The position numbers were made by a program, and so were the translations under genes. From Ancylobacter polymorphus (lineage in GTDB: Bacteria > Pseudomonadota > Alphaproteobacteria > Rhizobiales > Xanthobacteraceae), in the NCBI RefSeq assembly GCF_022836935.1, contig NZ_CP083239.1, forward strand, positions 3,114,001 through 3,178,000: DNA of 64,000 bases. The letters are read 5' to 3'. Positions within the stretch are counted from its first letter, which is position 1. Every line of letters starts with the position of its first letter. Of the stretch, positions 25,802-36,667 are shown piece after piece. The notes under the pieces are model-generated. The model did not search any database. It saw only the letters and a program-made list of their open reading frames with translations, and was not told the DNA's origin.

Positions 25802-26650
25802 TCAGTTGGCGCGGTCCTTCGCCACCCGGTCGAAGGCCTGCAGCCGGGCGACGAGATCCTCGAACTGGTTGAGCGGCACCATGTTGGGGCCGTCCGACGG
25901 CGCCTTGTCCGGGTCAGGATGGGTCTCGACGAACACGCCGGCAATGCCGACCGCGACCGCCGCCCGCGCCAGCACCGGCACGAATTCGCGCTGCCCGCCG
26001 GAAGAGGTGCCCTGTCCGCCCGGCTGCTGCACCGAATGGGTGGCGTCGAAAATGACTGGCGCGCCGGTCGTCTCGGCCATGATCGGCAGCGCCCGCATGT
26101 CGGTGACCAGCGTGTTGTAGCCGAAAGAGACGCCGCGCTCGGTCACCAGCACGTTCGGATTGCCGCTCTCGATCAGCTTGGCGACGACGTTCTTCATGTC
26201 CCAGGGGGCGAGAAACTGCCCCTTCTTCACATTGACCACCCGCCCCGTGGCGGCGGCGGCGATGAGAAGGTCGGTCTGCCGGCAGAGGAAGGCCGGAATC
26301 TGCAGGATATCCACCACCTCGCCGACCGGGGCACACTGGTCGTTCTCGTGCACATCGGTCAGGACAGGCATGCCGTAGCGTTCGCGAATCTCGGCGAAGA
26401 CGGGGAGGGCGGCTTTCAGCCCCATGCCGCGCGCGCCCTTGATCGACGTGCGGTTGGCCTTGTCGAACGAGGTCTTGAACACCACGCCGATGCCGCGGCG
26501 CGTGGCGATTTCCTTGATCGCGGCCGCGCATTCCAGCGCATGCGCGGCGCTTTCCATCTGGCAGGGGCCGGCGATCAGCGCCAGCGGCAGGTCATTGCCG
26601 AAGCGCACATCGCCCAGCGTGACTACGGAATTGGCGCCAGAGCCGCTCAT
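25802..26650 (-). CDS. kdsA: 3-deoxy-D-manno-octulosonate 8-phosphate synthase
   Basis: A 282-residue class I aldolase-type enzyme that condenses phosphoenolpyruvate with arabinose 5-phosphate to KDO-8-P, for the inner core of lipopolysaccharide. Motifs: [10 protein letters not shown] at the start of the barrel, [12 protein letters not shown] for PEP binding, [16 protein letters not shown] and [12 protein letters not shown]. Cys in IAGPCQ may mark a metal-dependent form. The start at 26650 follows AGGA at eight bases; an earlier ATG at 26674 has less support. The upstream gene on the same strand supplies the isomerase for its substrate. Confidence 0.94.
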   Translation of the reverse strand: MSGSGANSVVTLGDVRFGNDLPLALIAGPCQMESAAHALECAAAIKEIATRRGIGVVFKTSFDKANRTSIKGARGMGLKAALPVFAEIRERYGMPVLTDVHENDQCAPVGEVVDILQIPAFLCRQTDLLIAAAATGRVVNVKKGQFLAPWDMKNVVAKLIESGNPNVLVTERGVSFGYNTLVTDMRALPIMAETTGAPVIFDATHSVQQPGGQGTSSGGQREFVPVLARAAVAVGIAGVFVETHPDPDKAPSDGPNMVPLNQFEDLVARLQAFDRVAKDRAN

Positions 26651-26679
26651 GAAACGTTCCTTGGGGTCGGGCACGGGGG

Positions 26680-27699
26680 TCAGACGACGCCGGCGCGCAG
26701 GATGTCGTGAATGTGGAGAATGCCGACCGGCTTGCCCTCGGCCACCGCGAAGACGACGGTGATCGGCACCGGGCGCCGGTTCATCAGCCCCAGCGCGGCG
26801 CTGGCGAGCTCAAGCGGATCGACGACGAAGGGGGAGGAGGTCATCACCTTCTCCACCGGCGTGGCCAGAAGTTCGCTGCTCATATGTCGGCGCAGGTCGC
26901 CATCGGTGACGATGCCGGCGAGCTTGCCCGCCTCGTCCACCACCCCGCAGCAGCCGAAGCGCTTGCCGGTGATCTCGATCAGCACCTCGCTCATCGGCGT
27001 GCCGAGCCGCACCAGCGGCATTTCCGCTTCCTGGTGCATGATGTCGGCCACTTTCAGCAGCCGGGCGCCGAGCTTGCCGCCGGGATGGAAGACGCGGAAA
27101 TCAGAGGCCGAGAAGCCCCGGCGCTCCAGCAGCGCCACCGCCAGCGCGTCGCCGATGGCGAGCTGCATCAGCGTCGAGGTGGTGGGCGCGAGGCCGTTAG
27201 GGCAGGCTTCCTCCACACGTGGCAGCACCAGCGCGACATCGGCGGCGCGGCCGAGCGTGCTCTCCGCATTGGAGGTGATGGCGACGAGTGGCACGGCGAA
27301 GCGGCCGGCATAGTGGACGATGTCGCCGAGTTCGGAGGTCTCGCCCGACCAGGAAATGGCGAGCAGCACGTCGTCCGGGGTCACCATGCCGAGATCGCCA
27401 TGGCTGGCCTCGGCGGCGTGCAGGAACAGCGCCGGCGTGCCGGTCGAGGCGAAAGTGGCGGCGAGCTTGCGCCCGATATGGCCACTCTTGCCCATGCCGG
27501 TGACGATGACTCGCCCGCGCGCGCCTTCGATCAGCGTGATGGCGTTTTCCACGGCGTCGCCGAGTTCCGCCTCGATGGCAGCGCTGAGCGCGGCAAGGCC
27601 CTTGGATTCGATGGCGAGGGTGCGCAGCACCCGTTCGCGCAGCCGGTCGTCCCGCAGGGGCGCGGCGGCGGCATTCTTCTGAGGCTGGGCCGTGCCCAA
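26680..27699 (-). CDS. kdsD: Arabinose-5-phosphate isomerase KdsD/KpsF
   Basis: Interconverts ribulose 5-phosphate and arabinose 5-phosphate, feeding KdsA. The 339-residue product has an N-terminal SIS sugar-isomerase domain (about 35-190; [34 protein letters not shown]) and two C-terminal CBS domains (about 205-335; [22 protein letters not shown]). The likely start is TTG at 27699, preceded by GGGAG at nine bases; no ATG or GTG gives a complete N-terminus. The gene is 29 bases upstream of kdsA, forming a two-gene KDO unit. Confidence 0.9.
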   Translation of the reverse strand: MGTAQPQKNAAAAPLRDDRLRERVLRTLAIESKGLAALSAAIEAELGDAVENAITLIEGARGRVIVTGMGKSGHIGRKLAATFASTGTPALFLHAAEASHGDLGMVTPDDVLLAISWSGETSELGDIVHYAGRFAVPLVAITSNAESTLGRAADVALVLPRVEEACPNGLAPTTSTLMQLAIGDALAVALLERRGFSASDFRVFHPGGKLGARLLKVADIMHQEAEMPLVRLGTPMSEVLIEITGKRFGCCGVVDEAGKLAGIVTDGDLRRHMSSELLATPVEKVMTSSPFVVDPLELASAALGLMNRRPVPITVVFAVAEGKPVGILHIHDILRAGVV

Positions 27700-27871
27700 G
27701 GTTCAACACTCCCTTGCTCGGGGCCGCAGGGCGCGCTGCGCCCGGCCGCCCTTCAGCGCCACGCCGGGCGTCAATAAGCGCCAAATGCCCGCGATGCAAT
27801 GGAGGAGCCGGGGAACCGCCGATACCAGCCGCACGTTGGGAGGCGCTGAGACGGGGCGGGAGGAGACAGCG

Positions 27872-28984
27872 ATGGATATGGGGCGCGGTGTGGCCGGCTC
27901 GGCAGTGGCGCCTCGGCGCCTGCCGCCGACGGAAGGCCGCACGGAACGGCTGTGGCGGCGCTGCACGCAGATCGCCGTCATCGCGAGCGCGGTCGTGATC
28001 CTGGCGGCGGCGCTCGTCATCGCCAGTGCGGTGCTGATTCCTATCGTCGCCGCCGTCATCATCGGCAGCGTCATCGGCCCCGCCATCGAGGGGCTGGCCA
28101 AGCGCGGCGTGCCGAGCTGGCTGGGCGCATTGCTGATGGTGATCGGCATCGCCGGGCTGATCTATGGTCTCGCCGTGGCGCTGGCGGCCCCGCTGGCGGA
28201 ATGGAGCGCCCGCGCGCCGGAGATCGGCGCCATCATGAAGGAGCGATTCGCCGCGCTGCGTCCGGTGGTGCAGACGCTCGCCTCCGTGGTCGAATCGATT
28301 CAGTCGATCGGCCGCGCCACCGAAAGGGCGCCGATGGTGGTCGAGGTGGCCGATTCGAAGATGCTGGAAAGCCTTCTTTCCATGGTCACGCCGGTCATCG
28401 GCCAGCTCATCTTGTTTCTCGGCTCACTGCTGTTTTTTCTCGCCGGCCGGGTGCAGATCAAGCGCCGCGTCGTGCAGGTGATGACGCCTCGCCAAACCCG
28501 GCTGACGGCCCTGCGGGTGTTTCGCGAGATCGAGGACCGGCTCGGCGCCTATCTCGTCACCGCAACCTTCATCAATATCGGCCTCGGCATCGCCACCACG
28601 CTGATGACATGGGGGCTCGGCCTGCCAAACCCGCCGCTCTGGGGCGTGCTCGCCTGTGTGCTGAACTATGTGCCCTATGTCGGGCCGGCGGTGACGACGC
28701 TGATTCTGGCCATCGCGGGAATCGTGACCTTTCCCGGCATTGTCGAAGGGCTGCTCCCGGCGGCGGCGTTCCTGTTCATCACCAGCATCGAGGGCCAGTT
28801 CCTCACGCCGATGATCGTCGGGCGTCGCGTCTCGCTCAACCCGTTCGCGGTGTTTCTTTCCATGGCGCTGTGGACCTGGCTGTGGGGGCCTGCCGGCACG
28901 TTCCTCTCCGTGCCGCTGCTCATCGCCGCGATGGCGCTTGTGGACGGCATGCTGGCGAAAAGCCGCCCGCACCTGCCGGGTTGA
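27872..28984 (+). CDS. AI-2E family transporter (membrane protein)
   Basis: A 370-residue polytopic membrane protein with about seven or eight helices. The paired N-terminal helices (VVILAAALVIASAVLIPIV and LGALLMVIGIAGLIYGLAV), a soluble central loop (about 110-190), and the C-terminal GVLACVLNYVPYVGP and IEGQFLTPMIVGRRVSLNPF blocks are signatures of the AI-2E/PerM family. Members export autoinducer-2 or act as ion antiporters; the substrate here is not known. The ATG at 27872 follows GGAGGAG. It is divergent from kdsD with 172 bases between them. Confidence 0.85.
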   Translation: MDMGRGVAGSAVAPRRLPPTEGRTERLWRRCTQIAVIASAVVILAAALVIASAVLIPIVAAVIIGSVIGPAIEGLAKRGVPSWLGALLMVIGIAGLIYGLAVALAAPLAEWSARAPEIGAIMKERFAALRPVVQTLASVVESIQSIGRATERAPMVVEVADSKMLESLLSMVTPVIGQLILFLGSLLFFLAGRVQIKRRVVQVMTPRQTRLTALRVFREIEDRLGAYLVTATFINIGLGIATTLMTWGLGLPNPPLWGVLACVLNYVPYVGPAVTTLILAIAGIVTFPGIVEGLLPAAAFLFITSIEGQFLTPMIVGRRVSLNPFAVFLSMALWTWLWGPAGTFLSVPLLIAAMALVDGMLAKSRPHLPG

Positions 28985-29014
28985 GACTATTCACAGGACA
29001 TGTCGGGGGTGCGC

Positions 29015-29043
29015 TTGACACCTGCGGAGGCGTGCCTTAACAC
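29015..29043 (+). promoter_or_regulatory. Candidate promoter for tRNA-Asp
   Basis: A perfect TTGACA (29015-29020), 17 bases, then TAACAC (29038-29043). The predicted start near 29050 lies about 37 bases before the mature tRNA. Confidence 0.5.
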
Positions 29044-29086
29044 CCCGCTCACTCGCTGCGGGGCCCGGTGCTTCCGACCCGCGCAG

Positions 29087-29163
<77 letters not shown>

Positions 29164-29356
29164 TTCATAAGTAATGGCGCGCCCGAGGGCGTCAGAACTC
29201 TCTCCATAACATTCCGCCTCGAATGACGTGCACCGCCAACAGCGTGCCCTCGCTGCCACGCCGCGCGTGCGATCGGGCTTTCACGCCGATGCCGGCTTTT
29301 GCCGGCTGGGCGGGGCTGATAGTTTTGCCGCCGGTGATGAGTGTGAGGTAGGGCGC

Positions 29357-29638
29357 ATGATCAAGGCATTCCCGTCGACCATCCTTCTGGCCTCCACGCT
29401 GCTGCTGGCGGGCACCGCGGCGCCGGCCCTGGCCCAGGACGGCCTGAATCCGCCGAACAACCCGGGCCAGGGTTCCTCGCCCAACCCCTTCGTCAATAAT
29501 CTCGGTCCCGACGCGCCACAGCCGCTGACGGGCGAACTCGTGCCGCTGCCGGGCCCTCCGCCGGAGGGCAAGGAGGCCGAGATCAAGCTACCCGATTGCG
29601 CGCCCCCCAATTGCGGTACGCCACAGATCATGGAGTAG
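29357..29638 (+). CDS. Small secreted proline-rich protein, unknown function
   Basis: A 93-residue protein with a clear signal peptide (MIKAFPSTILLASTLLLAGTAAPALA, cleavage likely before QDGL). The mature part, about 67 residues, is rich in Pro, Asn and Gly (NPPNNPGQGSSPNPF) and ends in CAPPNCGTPQIME, where two cysteines could form a disulfide. I recognise no family. It lies alone between tRNA-Asp and the symporter gene; GAGGTAGGG upstream supports this start, and an upstream extension without a signal peptide is rejected. Confidence 0.65.
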   Translation: MIKAFPSTILLASTLLLAGTAAPALAQDGLNPPNNPGQGSSPNPFVNNLGPDAPQPLTGELVPLPGPPPEGKEAEIKLPDCAPPNCGTPQIME

Positions 29639-29801
29639 GGCGCCCTCGCGGTTCCCGCATCGTCGTGCGGTGAGCACCCTGTGGACGCCGCAGGCGTGGG
29701 GCGGCAAGGCGCGAATGCCCATGTGACAGGGGCATGAACGCCCGTGTAGCCTGGTAGTCTCTTACTGCGCCCCGGCGTGGTGATTCAGCGGGAGGGCGGC
29801 C

Positions 29802-31217
29802 ATGGACACGATCATCGACTTTCTGAACACCATCTTCTGGGGCTACGTGCTGATCTACGGCCTGCTGGCGGTCGGCATTTATTTCACCATCCGGCTGAAG
29901 TTCCTTCAGATCGTGCATTTCCCGGAGATGATCCGTTCGGTCATGGGGTCAAGCGAGACCGACCATGCCGGCATCACGCCGTTCCAGGCGCTGTGCACCA
30001 GCCTTGCGTCGCGGGTCGGCACCGGCAATATCGCGGGCGTCGCCGTCGCGCTCTATCTCGGCGGCCCGGGGGCGATCTTCTGGATGTGGGTGGTCGCCTC
30101 GCTCGGCATGGCTACCGCCTTCGCCGAGAGCACGCTCGCCCAGCTCTACAAGATCAAGGACGAGGACGGCCAGTATCGGGGCGGCCCGGCCTTCTATATG
30201 GCCAAGGGCCTGAAGGCGCCATGGGCGGGCTCCGTGTTCTCCGTCTGCCTCATCCTCTCCTTCGGCCTCGTCTTCAACGCGGTGCAGGCCAATTCCATCG
30301 CCGACGCCATGGAAGGCGCCTTCGGCTTTCCCAAGCTCGGCACGGGCGTCGCCATCGCCGCGCTCACCGGAATCATCATTTTCGGCGGCATCGCCGCTAT
30401 CGCCCGTGTGGCGGAAATCGTCGTGCCGTTCATGGCGGCGGGCTATCTCGGCATGGCGCTGTTCGCGGTGGCGATCAATATTGGCGATGTGCCGGCCATG
30501 TTCTCGCTGATCATCGCCAGCGCCTTCGGCTTCGCGCCGGCGGCGGGCGGCGTCGCCGGTTCGGTGGCGGCGGCGATGCTCAATGGTGTGAAGCGCGGCC
30601 TGTTTTCCAATGAGGCCGGCATGGGCTCGGCGCCGAATATCGCCGCCGTCGCCACGCCCGACCCGCATCACCCAGTGAGCCAGGGCTTCGTGCAGTCGCT
30701 CGGCGTGTTCATCGACACGATCCTCATCTGCACCGCGACGGCGTTCCTCATCCTGCTCTCCGGCCTGCTGGAGCCCGGTTCCGGCCTCACTGGCACGCAA
30801 CTCACCCAAGCGGCGATGAACCACCATATCGGCTGGGCCGGCACCTATTTCGTCGCGGTGGCGATCTTCTTCTTCGCCTTCACCTCCATCATCGGCAATT
30901 ATTCCTATGCCGAGGGCGCGCTTGTCTATCTCGGCATCGGCGGTCATGTCGGCCGGGCCGTGCTTCGGGTCGCGGTGCTCGGCATGGTGGTCTGGGGCGC
31001 CTACGAATCGGTGGCGACGGTGTTCAATGCCGCCGATGCCTCGATGGGGCTGATGGCGACGGTCAACCTTATCGCCATCGTGCTGCTGTCCGGCCTTGTG
31101 GCGCGGTTGACCCGTGATTATCTGCAGCAGCGTCGGGCGGGGAAAAAGCCCCGCTTCACCGCCGCCTCCATGCCGGAACTCGCCAGCGAGATCGACACCG
31201 ACATCTGGAGCCGGTGA
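29802..31217 (+). CDS. Alanine/glycine:cation symporter (AGCS family)
   Basis: A 471-residue Na+-coupled amino acid importer with about eleven membrane helices. The family is shown by SLASRVGTGNIAGVAVALYLGGPGA early on, FAESTLAQLYKIKDEDGQYRGGPAFYM, the KRGLFSNEAGMGSAPN block and NYSYAEGALVYLG. The exact substrate (alanine, glycine or serine) cannot be told. It starts 163 bases after the small secreted gene; an ATGCCC-N9-GGGCAT inverted repeat (29715-29735) in that gap might be regulatory. GGAGGG precedes the ATG. Confidence 0.88.
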   Translation: MDTIIDFLNTIFWGYVLIYGLLAVGIYFTIRLKFLQIVHFPEMIRSVMGSSETDHAGITPFQALCTSLASRVGTGNIAGVAVALYLGGPGAIFWMWVVASLGMATAFAESTLAQLYKIKDEDGQYRGGPAFYMAKGLKAPWAGSVFSVCLILSFGLVFNAVQANSIADAMEGAFGFPKLGTGVAIAALTGIIIFGGIAAIARVAEIVVPFMAAGYLGMALFAVAINIGDVPAMFSLIIASAFGFAPAAGGVAGSVAAAMLNGVKRGLFSNEAGMGSAPNIAAVATPDPHHPVSQGFVQSLGVFIDTILICTATAFLILLSGLLEPGSGLTGTQLTQAAMNHHIGWAGTYFVAVAIFFFAFTSIIGNYSYAEGALVYLGIGGHVGRAVLRVAVLGMVVWGAYESVATVFNAADASMGLMATVNLIAIVLLSGLVARLTRDYLQQRRAGKKPRFTAASMPELASEIDTDIWSR

Positions 31218-31651
31218 TCGCGGGCGGGCAGGGCTGCGGGGTGGACCAAGTGTCTCACCCCGGTCGCTTCCGACCCTTCCGCGCCCACTTCCCGACAAAG
31301 ACGCACCGCTGCGGCTCATGGCGGATTTGGGGCCGGCCGCTCCCGCCGGTTCGCCCGCAGGGCCTCCTTGGCGCCCCTGCGGCCTCCGGTATCAGGAGGT
31401 TCAATAGGCTGCGGGCAATTGAGCGGAATTCGCTGTTGTTCGCGCGATTTCACGGGTTTGCACGGGGGATCATCCTGCCGCGCCGGGGAGCTTCCGCTAG
31501 GGTGTGAATTCTGTATACCAGACCTGCGCGATTGCCGAGCGATGCCCTTGCCTCGGTCAGGTCCGTGCGATAAGCCTGCCCCGTGCTTTGAATATTTCGC
31601 AACTGCGACGCCAAGGCCGACGACCCATCCTGTTCCGGGAGGATCCCATCC
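31218..31651 (+). other. 434-base gap before the nuo operon
   Basis: No convincing gene is seen. Short open frames here have poor ribosome sites and residue use unlike the neighbours. The part near 31500-31620 is less GC-rich (gtgtgaattctgtatacc, ctttgaatatttcgcaac) and should hold the nuo promoter and leader, but no -35/-10 pair stands out. A GGGAGG ribosome site for nuoA is at about 31636-31643. Confidence 0.5.
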
Positions 31652-32017
31652 ATGAGCAGCCTGCTTCAGGATTATCTGCCCGTCGTGATCTTCATCGGCG
31701 TCTCGGCCTTCATCGGCCTCGCCCTTCTGGTGGCGCCGTTCCTGGTCGCCTTCGGCCGGCCCGATCCGGAGAAGATGTCGGCCTATGAATGTGGCTTCAA
31801 TGCGTTCGACGACGCGCGCATGAAGTTCGACGTGCGGTTCTATCTGGTCGCCATTCTCTTCATCATCTTCGATCTCGAAGTCGCCTTCCTGTTCCCCTGG
31901 GCGATCACGTTCGGGGAGCTGGGCAATTTCGGCTTCTGGTCGATGATGGTGTTCCTGGCCGTGCTGACCATCGGCTTCGTCTACGAGTGGAAGAAGGGAG
32001 CGCTCGAATGGGATTGA
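31652..32017 (+). CDS. nuoA: NADH-quinone oxidoreductase subunit A
   Basis: A 121-residue membrane subunit of complex I with three helices. The loop between TM1 and TM2 has [27 protein letters not shown], the family signature containing the conserved Cys of the quinone-site loop, and EVAFLFPWA follows. First gene of the 14-gene nuo cluster, with a good ribosome site; nuoB overlaps its end by 10 bases. Confidence 0.96.
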   Translation: MSSLLQDYLPVVIFIGVSAFIGLALLVAPFLVAFGRPDPEKMSAYECGFNAFDDARMKFDVRFYLVAILFIIFDLEVAFLFPWAITFGELGNFGFWSMMVFLAVLTIGFVYEWKKGALEWD

Positions 32018-32586
32018 GCGCGAATAGCCCTCTCGTCGCCCCGGCGGCCAAGGGTATCATCGACCCCAATACCGGGCGTCCGGTCGGTGCCACCGATCCG
32101 TTCTTCGTCGAGGTCAATGCGGAGCTCGCGGATAAGGGCTTCCTGGTCACCGCGACCGACGATCTGATCAACTGGGCCCGCACCGGCTCGCTGATGTGGA
32201 TGACCTTCGGCCTCGCCTGCTGCGCGGTCGAAATGATGCAGACATCCATGCCGCGCTACGATGTCGAGCGGTTCGGCTTCGCGCCGCGCGCCTCGCCGCG
32301 TCAGTCCGACGTGATGATCGTCGCCGGCACGTTGACCAACAAGATGGCGCCGGCGCTGCGCAAGGTCTACGACCAGATGCCGGAGCCGCGCTACGTCATC
32401 TCCATGGGCTCCTGCGCCAATGGCGGCGGCTATTACCACTATTCCTATTCGGTCGTGCGCGGCTGCGACCGCATCGTGCCGGTGGACATCTACATCCCCG
32501 GCTGCCCGCCGACAGCAGAGGCTCTGCTCTACGGCGTGCTGCTGCTGCAGAAGAAGATCCGCCGTACCGGAACGATCGAGCGCTGA
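32008..32586 (+). CDS. nuoB: NADH-quinone oxidoreductase subunit B
   Basis: A 192-residue subunit carrying the terminal [4Fe-4S] cluster N2, which passes electrons to quinone. The four ligands are C71 and C72 in [11 protein letters not shown]136 in GSCANGGG and C166 in PGCPP. The N-terminal 45 residues are a family-variable leader. The ATG at 32008 lies inside the end of nuoA, so translation is coupled. Confidence 0.96.
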   Translation: MGLSANSPLVAPAAKGIIDPNTGRPVGATDPFFVEVNAELADKGFLVTATDDLINWARTGSLMWMTFGLACCAVEMMQTSMPRYDVERFGFAPRASPRQSDVMIVAGTLTNKMAPALRKVYDQMPEPRYVISMGSCANGGGYYHYSYSVVRGCDRIVPVDIYIPGCPPTAEALLYGVLLLQKKIRRTGTIER

Positions 32587-32600
32587 GGGTTCGAGGCGAA

Positions 32601-33215
32601 ATGGACGAGACGCTGAAAGAGCTGGGCGCGCATGTAAAGGAAGCGCTTCCCGACGCGGTCGAGGAAGTGCTCGTGGCCTATGGCGAGCTGACGCTGGTGG
32701 CGTCGGCGGCCGAGGTCATCAAGGTGCTGCGCTTCCTGCGTGACGACCCGTCCTGCCGCTTCGTGAGCTTCATCGACATTTGCGGTGTCGACTGGCCGCA
32801 GCGCGAGAAACGCTTCGACGTGGTGTATCACCTGCTCTCGCCGACGCTGAACGCGCGCATCCGCATCCGCGTCGAGACCGACGAGACGACGCCGGTGGCC
32901 TCCGCCACCGCCGTGTTCCCGGGCGCCTTCTGGTTCGAGCGCGAGGCGTTCGACATGTACGGCATCCTGTTCTCCGACCACCCGGAGCTGCGCCGCATCC
33001 TCACGGATTACGGCTTCGACGGCTATCCGCTGCGCAAGGACTTCCCGACCACCGGCCTTGTCGAGGTGCGCTATGACGACGAGCGCAAGCGTGTGGTCTA
33101 CGAGCCGGTGAAGCTCGCGCAGGAATTCCGCAGCTTCGACTTCCTCTCGCCCTGGGAGGGGCCCGACTACGTGCTCCCCGGCGACGAGAAGGCAACGCCC
33201 CCGAAGGCGGGCTGA
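32601..33215 (+). CDS. nuoC: NADH-quinone oxidoreductase subunit C
   Basis: A 204-residue 30-kDa subunit of the complex I peripheral arm, which supports the quinone site together with NuoD. The signature [22 protein letters not shown] is present near 110-135, followed by GYPLRKDFP. It is a separate gene from nuoD, unlike the fused nuoCD of E. coli. It starts 14 bases after nuoB. Confidence 0.95.
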   Translation: MDETLKELGAHVKEALPDAVEEVLVAYGELTLVASAAEVIKVLRFLRDDPSCRFVSFIDICGVDWPQREKRFDVVYHLLSPTLNARIRIRVETDETTPVASATAVFPGAFWFEREAFDMYGILFSDHPELRRILTDYGFDGYPLRKDFPTTGLVEVRYDDERKRVVYEPVKLAQEFRSFDFLSPWEGPDYVLPGDEKATPPKAG

Positions 33216-33230
33216 GGTGAGGTCCGAGCG

Positions 33231-34430
33231 ATGAACGCACCCGGCAAGATCGACCCCAAGGTCCGCAACTTCCAGATCAATTTCGGCCCGCAGCACCCGG
33301 CGGCGCACGGCGTGCTGCGCCTCATCCTCGAACTCGACGGCGAAATCGTCGAGCGCGTGGACCCGCATATCGGCCTGCTGCATCGCGGCACCGAGAAGCT
33401 GATCGAGGCCAAGACCTATCTGCAGGCCGTGCCCTATTTCGACCGGCTCGACTATGTCGCGCCGATGAATCAGGAGCACGCCTTCTGCCTCGCCATCGAG
33501 CGCCTGCTCGGCGTCACCGTGCCCAAGCGCGGCCAGCTGATCCGCGTGCTCTATTCCGAGATCGGCCGCATCCTCTCCCACATGCTGAACGTGACCACGC
33601 AGGCGCTCGACGTCGGTGCGCTCACCCCGCCGCTGTGGGGCTTCGAGGAACGCGAAAAGCTGATGATGTTCTATGAGCGCGCCTCCGGTTCGCGTATGCA
33701 TGCAGCCTATTTCCGTCCCGGCGGCGTGCATCAGGACCTGCCGCGGCAGCTCGTCGAGGACATCCTCGCCTGGACTAAGACCTTCCCTGCCTTCATGGAC
33801 GACCTCGAAGGCCTGCTGACCGACAACCGCATCTTCAAGCAGCGCAATGTCGATATCGGCATTGTCAGCCTTGAGGACGCCTGGGCCTGGGGCTTCTCCG
33901 GCGTCATGGTGCGCGGTTCGGGCGCGGCATGGGACCTGCGCAAGGCGCAGCCCTATGAGTGCTATGACGAGCTGGAATTCGACATTCCGATCGGCAAGAA
34001 CTGCGACAATTACGACCGCTACTGCATCCGCATGGAAGAGATGCGGCAGTCGGCCGACATCATGCGCCAGTGCTGCGAGCGGCTGCTGAAGGAAGCGGGT
34101 CCGGTCTCGGCGGTCGACAACAAGATCGTGCCGCCCAAGCGCGGCGAGATGAAGCGCTCGATGGAAGCGCTCATCCACCACTTCAAGCTCTACACGGAAG
34201 GCTTCCACGTTCCCGCCGGCGAAGCCTATGCCGCCGTGGAAGCCCCGAAGGGTGAGTTCGGCGTCTATGTCGTCGCCGACGGCACCAACAAGCCCTATCG
34301 CTGCAAGATCCGCGCACCCGGTTTCGCGCATCTTCAGGCGATGGATTTCCTCTGCCGCGGCTACATGCTCGCGGATATTTCGGCGATCCTCGGGTCGCTG
34401 GATATCGTGTTCGGTGAAGTGGACCGCTGA
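33231..34430 (+). CDS. nuoD: NADH-quinone oxidoreductase subunit D
   Basis: A 399-residue 49-kDa subunit that forms the quinone-binding cavity with NuoB and descends from hydrogenase large subunits. The signature [14 protein letters not shown] is near residue 16, [10 protein letters not shown] follows, and the C-terminus has [29 protein letters not shown] ribosome site precedes the ATG. Confidence 0.96.
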   Translation: MNAPGKIDPKVRNFQINFGPQHPAAHGVLRLILELDGEIVERVDPHIGLLHRGTEKLIEAKTYLQAVPYFDRLDYVAPMNQEHAFCLAIERLLGVTVPKRGQLIRVLYSEIGRILSHMLNVTTQALDVGALTPPLWGFEEREKLMMFYERASGSRMHAAYFRPGGVHQDLPRQLVEDILAWTKTFPAFMDDLEGLLTDNRIFKQRNVDIGIVSLEDAWAWGFSGVMVRGSGAAWDLRKAQPYECYDELEFDIPIGKNCDNYDRYCIRMEEMRQSADIMRQCCERLLKEAGPVSAVDNKIVPPKRGEMKRSMEALIHHFKLYTEGFHVPAGEAYAAVEAPKGEFGVYVVADGTNKPYRCKIRAPGFAHLQAMDFLCRGYMLADISAILGSLDIVFGEVDR

Positions 34431-34467
34431 TCCCTGAGGGGAGGCGGTTCGATCGGAAGGGTACGGC

Positions 34468-35346
34468 ATGTCTGTCCGTAGGCTTGCGCCAAAAGAGGTT
34501 CAGCCCGAGAGCTTCGCGTTCACGGCCGAGAATCTCGCCTGGGCCGAGAAGACCATCGCGAAGTATCCGCCGGGCCGTCAGGCCAGCGCGGTGATTCCGC
34601 TGCTCATGCGCGCGCAGGAGCAGGCGGGCGGCTGGGTGTCCGAGCCGGCGATGCGCTATGTCGGTGACATGCTCGGCATGGCGCCGATCCGTGTCTATGA
34701 GGTCGCGACCTTCTACACCCAGTTCCAGCTGCAGCCGGTGGGCAAGCGCGCGCACATCCAGGTGTGCGGCACCACGCCCTGCATGCTGCGCGGCGCGGGC
34801 GACCTCATGAAGGTGTGCAAGAGCCGCATTCATGAAGAGCCCTTCCATCTCTCGGCCAATGGCGACTTCTCCTGGGAAGAGGTCGAGTGCGCCGGCACCT
34901 GCGTGAACGCGCCGATGGTGCAGGTGTGGAAGGATGTCTATGAGGACCTGACGCCGGCGGATCTGGAAAAGATCCTCGACGCGTTCGAGCGCGGCGAGCA
35001 TCCCGCCTCCGGCCCGCAGAACGGCCGCGTCACCTCCGCGCCCGTCACCGGGCTGCGCGTGCTGACCTCGCCGGAGCTGTTCGACGGCTCGATGGTCGGG
35101 CAGGGCGCCGGTCTGGCGCTGGCCCGCGAGGCGCTGGCCGCCAAGGCCAAGGGCGAGACGGCGCCGGCCGCGCCGCCCCCGGCCGCCGCTGCTGCCGCGC
35201 CGCCGCCGCCGCCGAAGAGCGATCCGGCGCCGGCCGCCGCCCCCGCCGCTAAGGCGGTCGAGGCCGCCGGCGAGGCCGACAAGGAGAAGCCGAAGAAGCC
35301 CGTCGCCCCGCCGCCCGGCGGCACGGCGGACAGCAAGGCGGAATGA
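34468..35346 (+). CDS. nuoE: NADH-quinone oxidoreductase subunit E with a long C-terminal extension
   Basis: A 24-kDa-type subunit holding [2Fe-2S] cluster N1a, ligated by C100, C105, C141 and C145 (QVCGTTPC and [11 protein letters not shown]), in the NADH dehydrogenase module with NuoF. The 292-residue length exceeds the usual 160-240 because residues from about 225 on form an Ala/Pro/Lys-rich, probably disordered tail with polyproline (PPPPPK) and a [10 protein letters not shown] end. Extended NuoE tails occur in other alphaproteobacteria. Confidence 0.94.
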   Translation: MSVRRLAPKEVQPESFAFTAENLAWAEKTIAKYPPGRQASAVIPLLMRAQEQAGGWVSEPAMRYVGDMLGMAPIRVYEVATFYTQFQLQPVGKRAHIQVCGTTPCMLRGAGDLMKVCKSRIHEEPFHLSANGDFSWEEVECAGTCVNAPMVQVWKDVYEDLTPADLEKILDAFERGEHPASGPQNGRVTSAPVTGLRVLTSPELFDGSMVGQGAGLALAREALAAKAKGETAPAAPPPAAAAAAPPPPPKSDPAPAAAPAAKAVEAAGEADKEKPKKPVAPPPGGTADSKAE

Positions 35347-35356
35347 GGAGCGAACC

Positions 35357-36658
35357 ATGCTTGCCGACAAGGATCGCATCTTCACCAATATTTACGGCCA
35401 CCATGATTGGGGGCTGCAGGGCGCGCTGAAGCGTGGCTCGTGGGACGGCACCAAGCTGTTCCTCGACGCCGGCCGTGATTTCATCATCGAGCATATGAAG
35501 GCCTCGGGCCTGCGCGGGCGCGGTGGCGCCGGCTTCCCGACCGGCCTCAAATGGTCGTTCATGCCCAAGAACAATGACGGGCGCCCGCATTACCTCGTCG
35601 TCAATGCCGACGAATCCGAGCCGGGCACCTGCAAGGACCGCGAGATCCTGCGCCACGACCCGCACCATCTGGTCGAAGGCTGCCTGATCGCGGGCTTCGC
35701 CATGGGCGCGCACACGGCCTATATCTATGTGCGCGGCGAGTTCATCCAGGAGCGCGAGCACCTGCAGGCGGCGATCGACCAGGCCTATGAGGCCCGGCTG
35801 ATCGGCAAGAACAACGTGCATGGCTGGGACTTCGACATCTATGTCCACCATGGCGCCGGCGCCTATATCTGCGGCGAGGAAACCGCGCTGTTGGAAAGCC
35901 TTGAGGGCAAGAAGGGCCAGCCGCGGCTGAAGCCGCCCTTCCCGGCGAATGTCGGCCTCTATGGCTGCCCGACGACGGTGAACAACGTCGAATCCATCGC
36001 TGTTGCGCCCACCATCCTGCGGCGCGGCGCGGCGTGGTTCTCGTCCATCGGCCGTGCCAACAATGTCGGCACCAAGCTGTTCGGCATCTCCGGCCATGTG
36101 AACACGCCCTGCATCGTCGAAGAGGCGATGAGCATCCCGTTCAAGGAATTGATCGAGAAGCATGGCGGCGGCGTGCGCGGCGGCTGGGACAATCTGCTCG
36201 CCATCATCCCCGGCGGCGCGTCCTGCCCGATCATCCCGGCCGACCAGTGCGAAGACCTGATCATGGACTTCGACGGCTGCCGCGCGGTGAAGTCCAGCTT
36301 CGGCACCGCCGGCGTGCTGGTCATGGACAAGTCCACCGACGTGGTGAGGGCGATCGCCCGCATCTCCTATTTCTTCCGGCACGAGAGCTGCGGCCAGTGC
36401 ACCCCCTGCCGTGAAGGCACGGGCTGGATGTGGCGCGTGCTCGACCGCATGGTCGAGGGCCGGGCGCAGAAGCGTGAGATCGATCTCCTGCTGCAGGTCA
36501 CCACCCAGGTCGAGGGCCACACCATCTGTGCGCTCGGCGATGCGGCGGCGTGGCCGGTGCAGGGCCTGATCCGGCATTTCCGTCCCGAGATCGAAAAGCG
36601 GATCGACCAGTATTCGGCGAACCCGCATTCCGACCCGGTGCCGGTGGCGGCGGAGTAA
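35357..36658 (+). CDS. nuoF: NADH-quinone oxidoreductase subunit F
   Basis: The 433-residue subunit that binds NADH and FMN and carries [4Fe-4S] cluster N3. It has [11 protein letters not shown] (about 53-63) and [20 protein letters not shown] for FMN and NADH binding, and [12 protein letters not shown] with C345, C348 and C351, with C391 as the fourth ligand. It begins 10 bases after nuoE. Confidence 0.97.
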   Translation: MLADKDRIFTNIYGHHDWGLQGALKRGSWDGTKLFLDAGRDFIIEHMKASGLRGRGGAGFPTGLKWSFMPKNNDGRPHYLVVNADESEPGTCKDREILRHDPHHLVEGCLIAGFAMGAHTAYIYVRGEFIQEREHLQAAIDQAYEARLIGKNNVHGWDFDIYVHHGAGAYICGEETALLESLEGKKGQPRLKPPFPANVGLYGCPTTVNNVESIAVAPTILRRGAAWFSSIGRANNVGTKLFGISGHVNTPCIVEEAMSIPFKELIEKHGGGVRGGWDNLLAIIPGGASCPIIPADQCEDLIMDFDGCRAVKSSFGTAGVLVMDKSTDVVRAIARISYFFRHESCGQCTPCREGTGWMWRVLDRMVEGRAQKREIDLLLQVTTQVEGHTICALGDAAAWPVQGLIRHFRPEIEKRIDQYSANPHSDPVPVAAE

Positions 36659-36667
36659 GAGAGCATC

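Noticed and set aside
31218..31651. Short open frames upstream of nuoA
   Set aside because: Several overlapping frames under 100 codons exist, but none has a good ribosome site, domain pattern or codon use like the neighbours.
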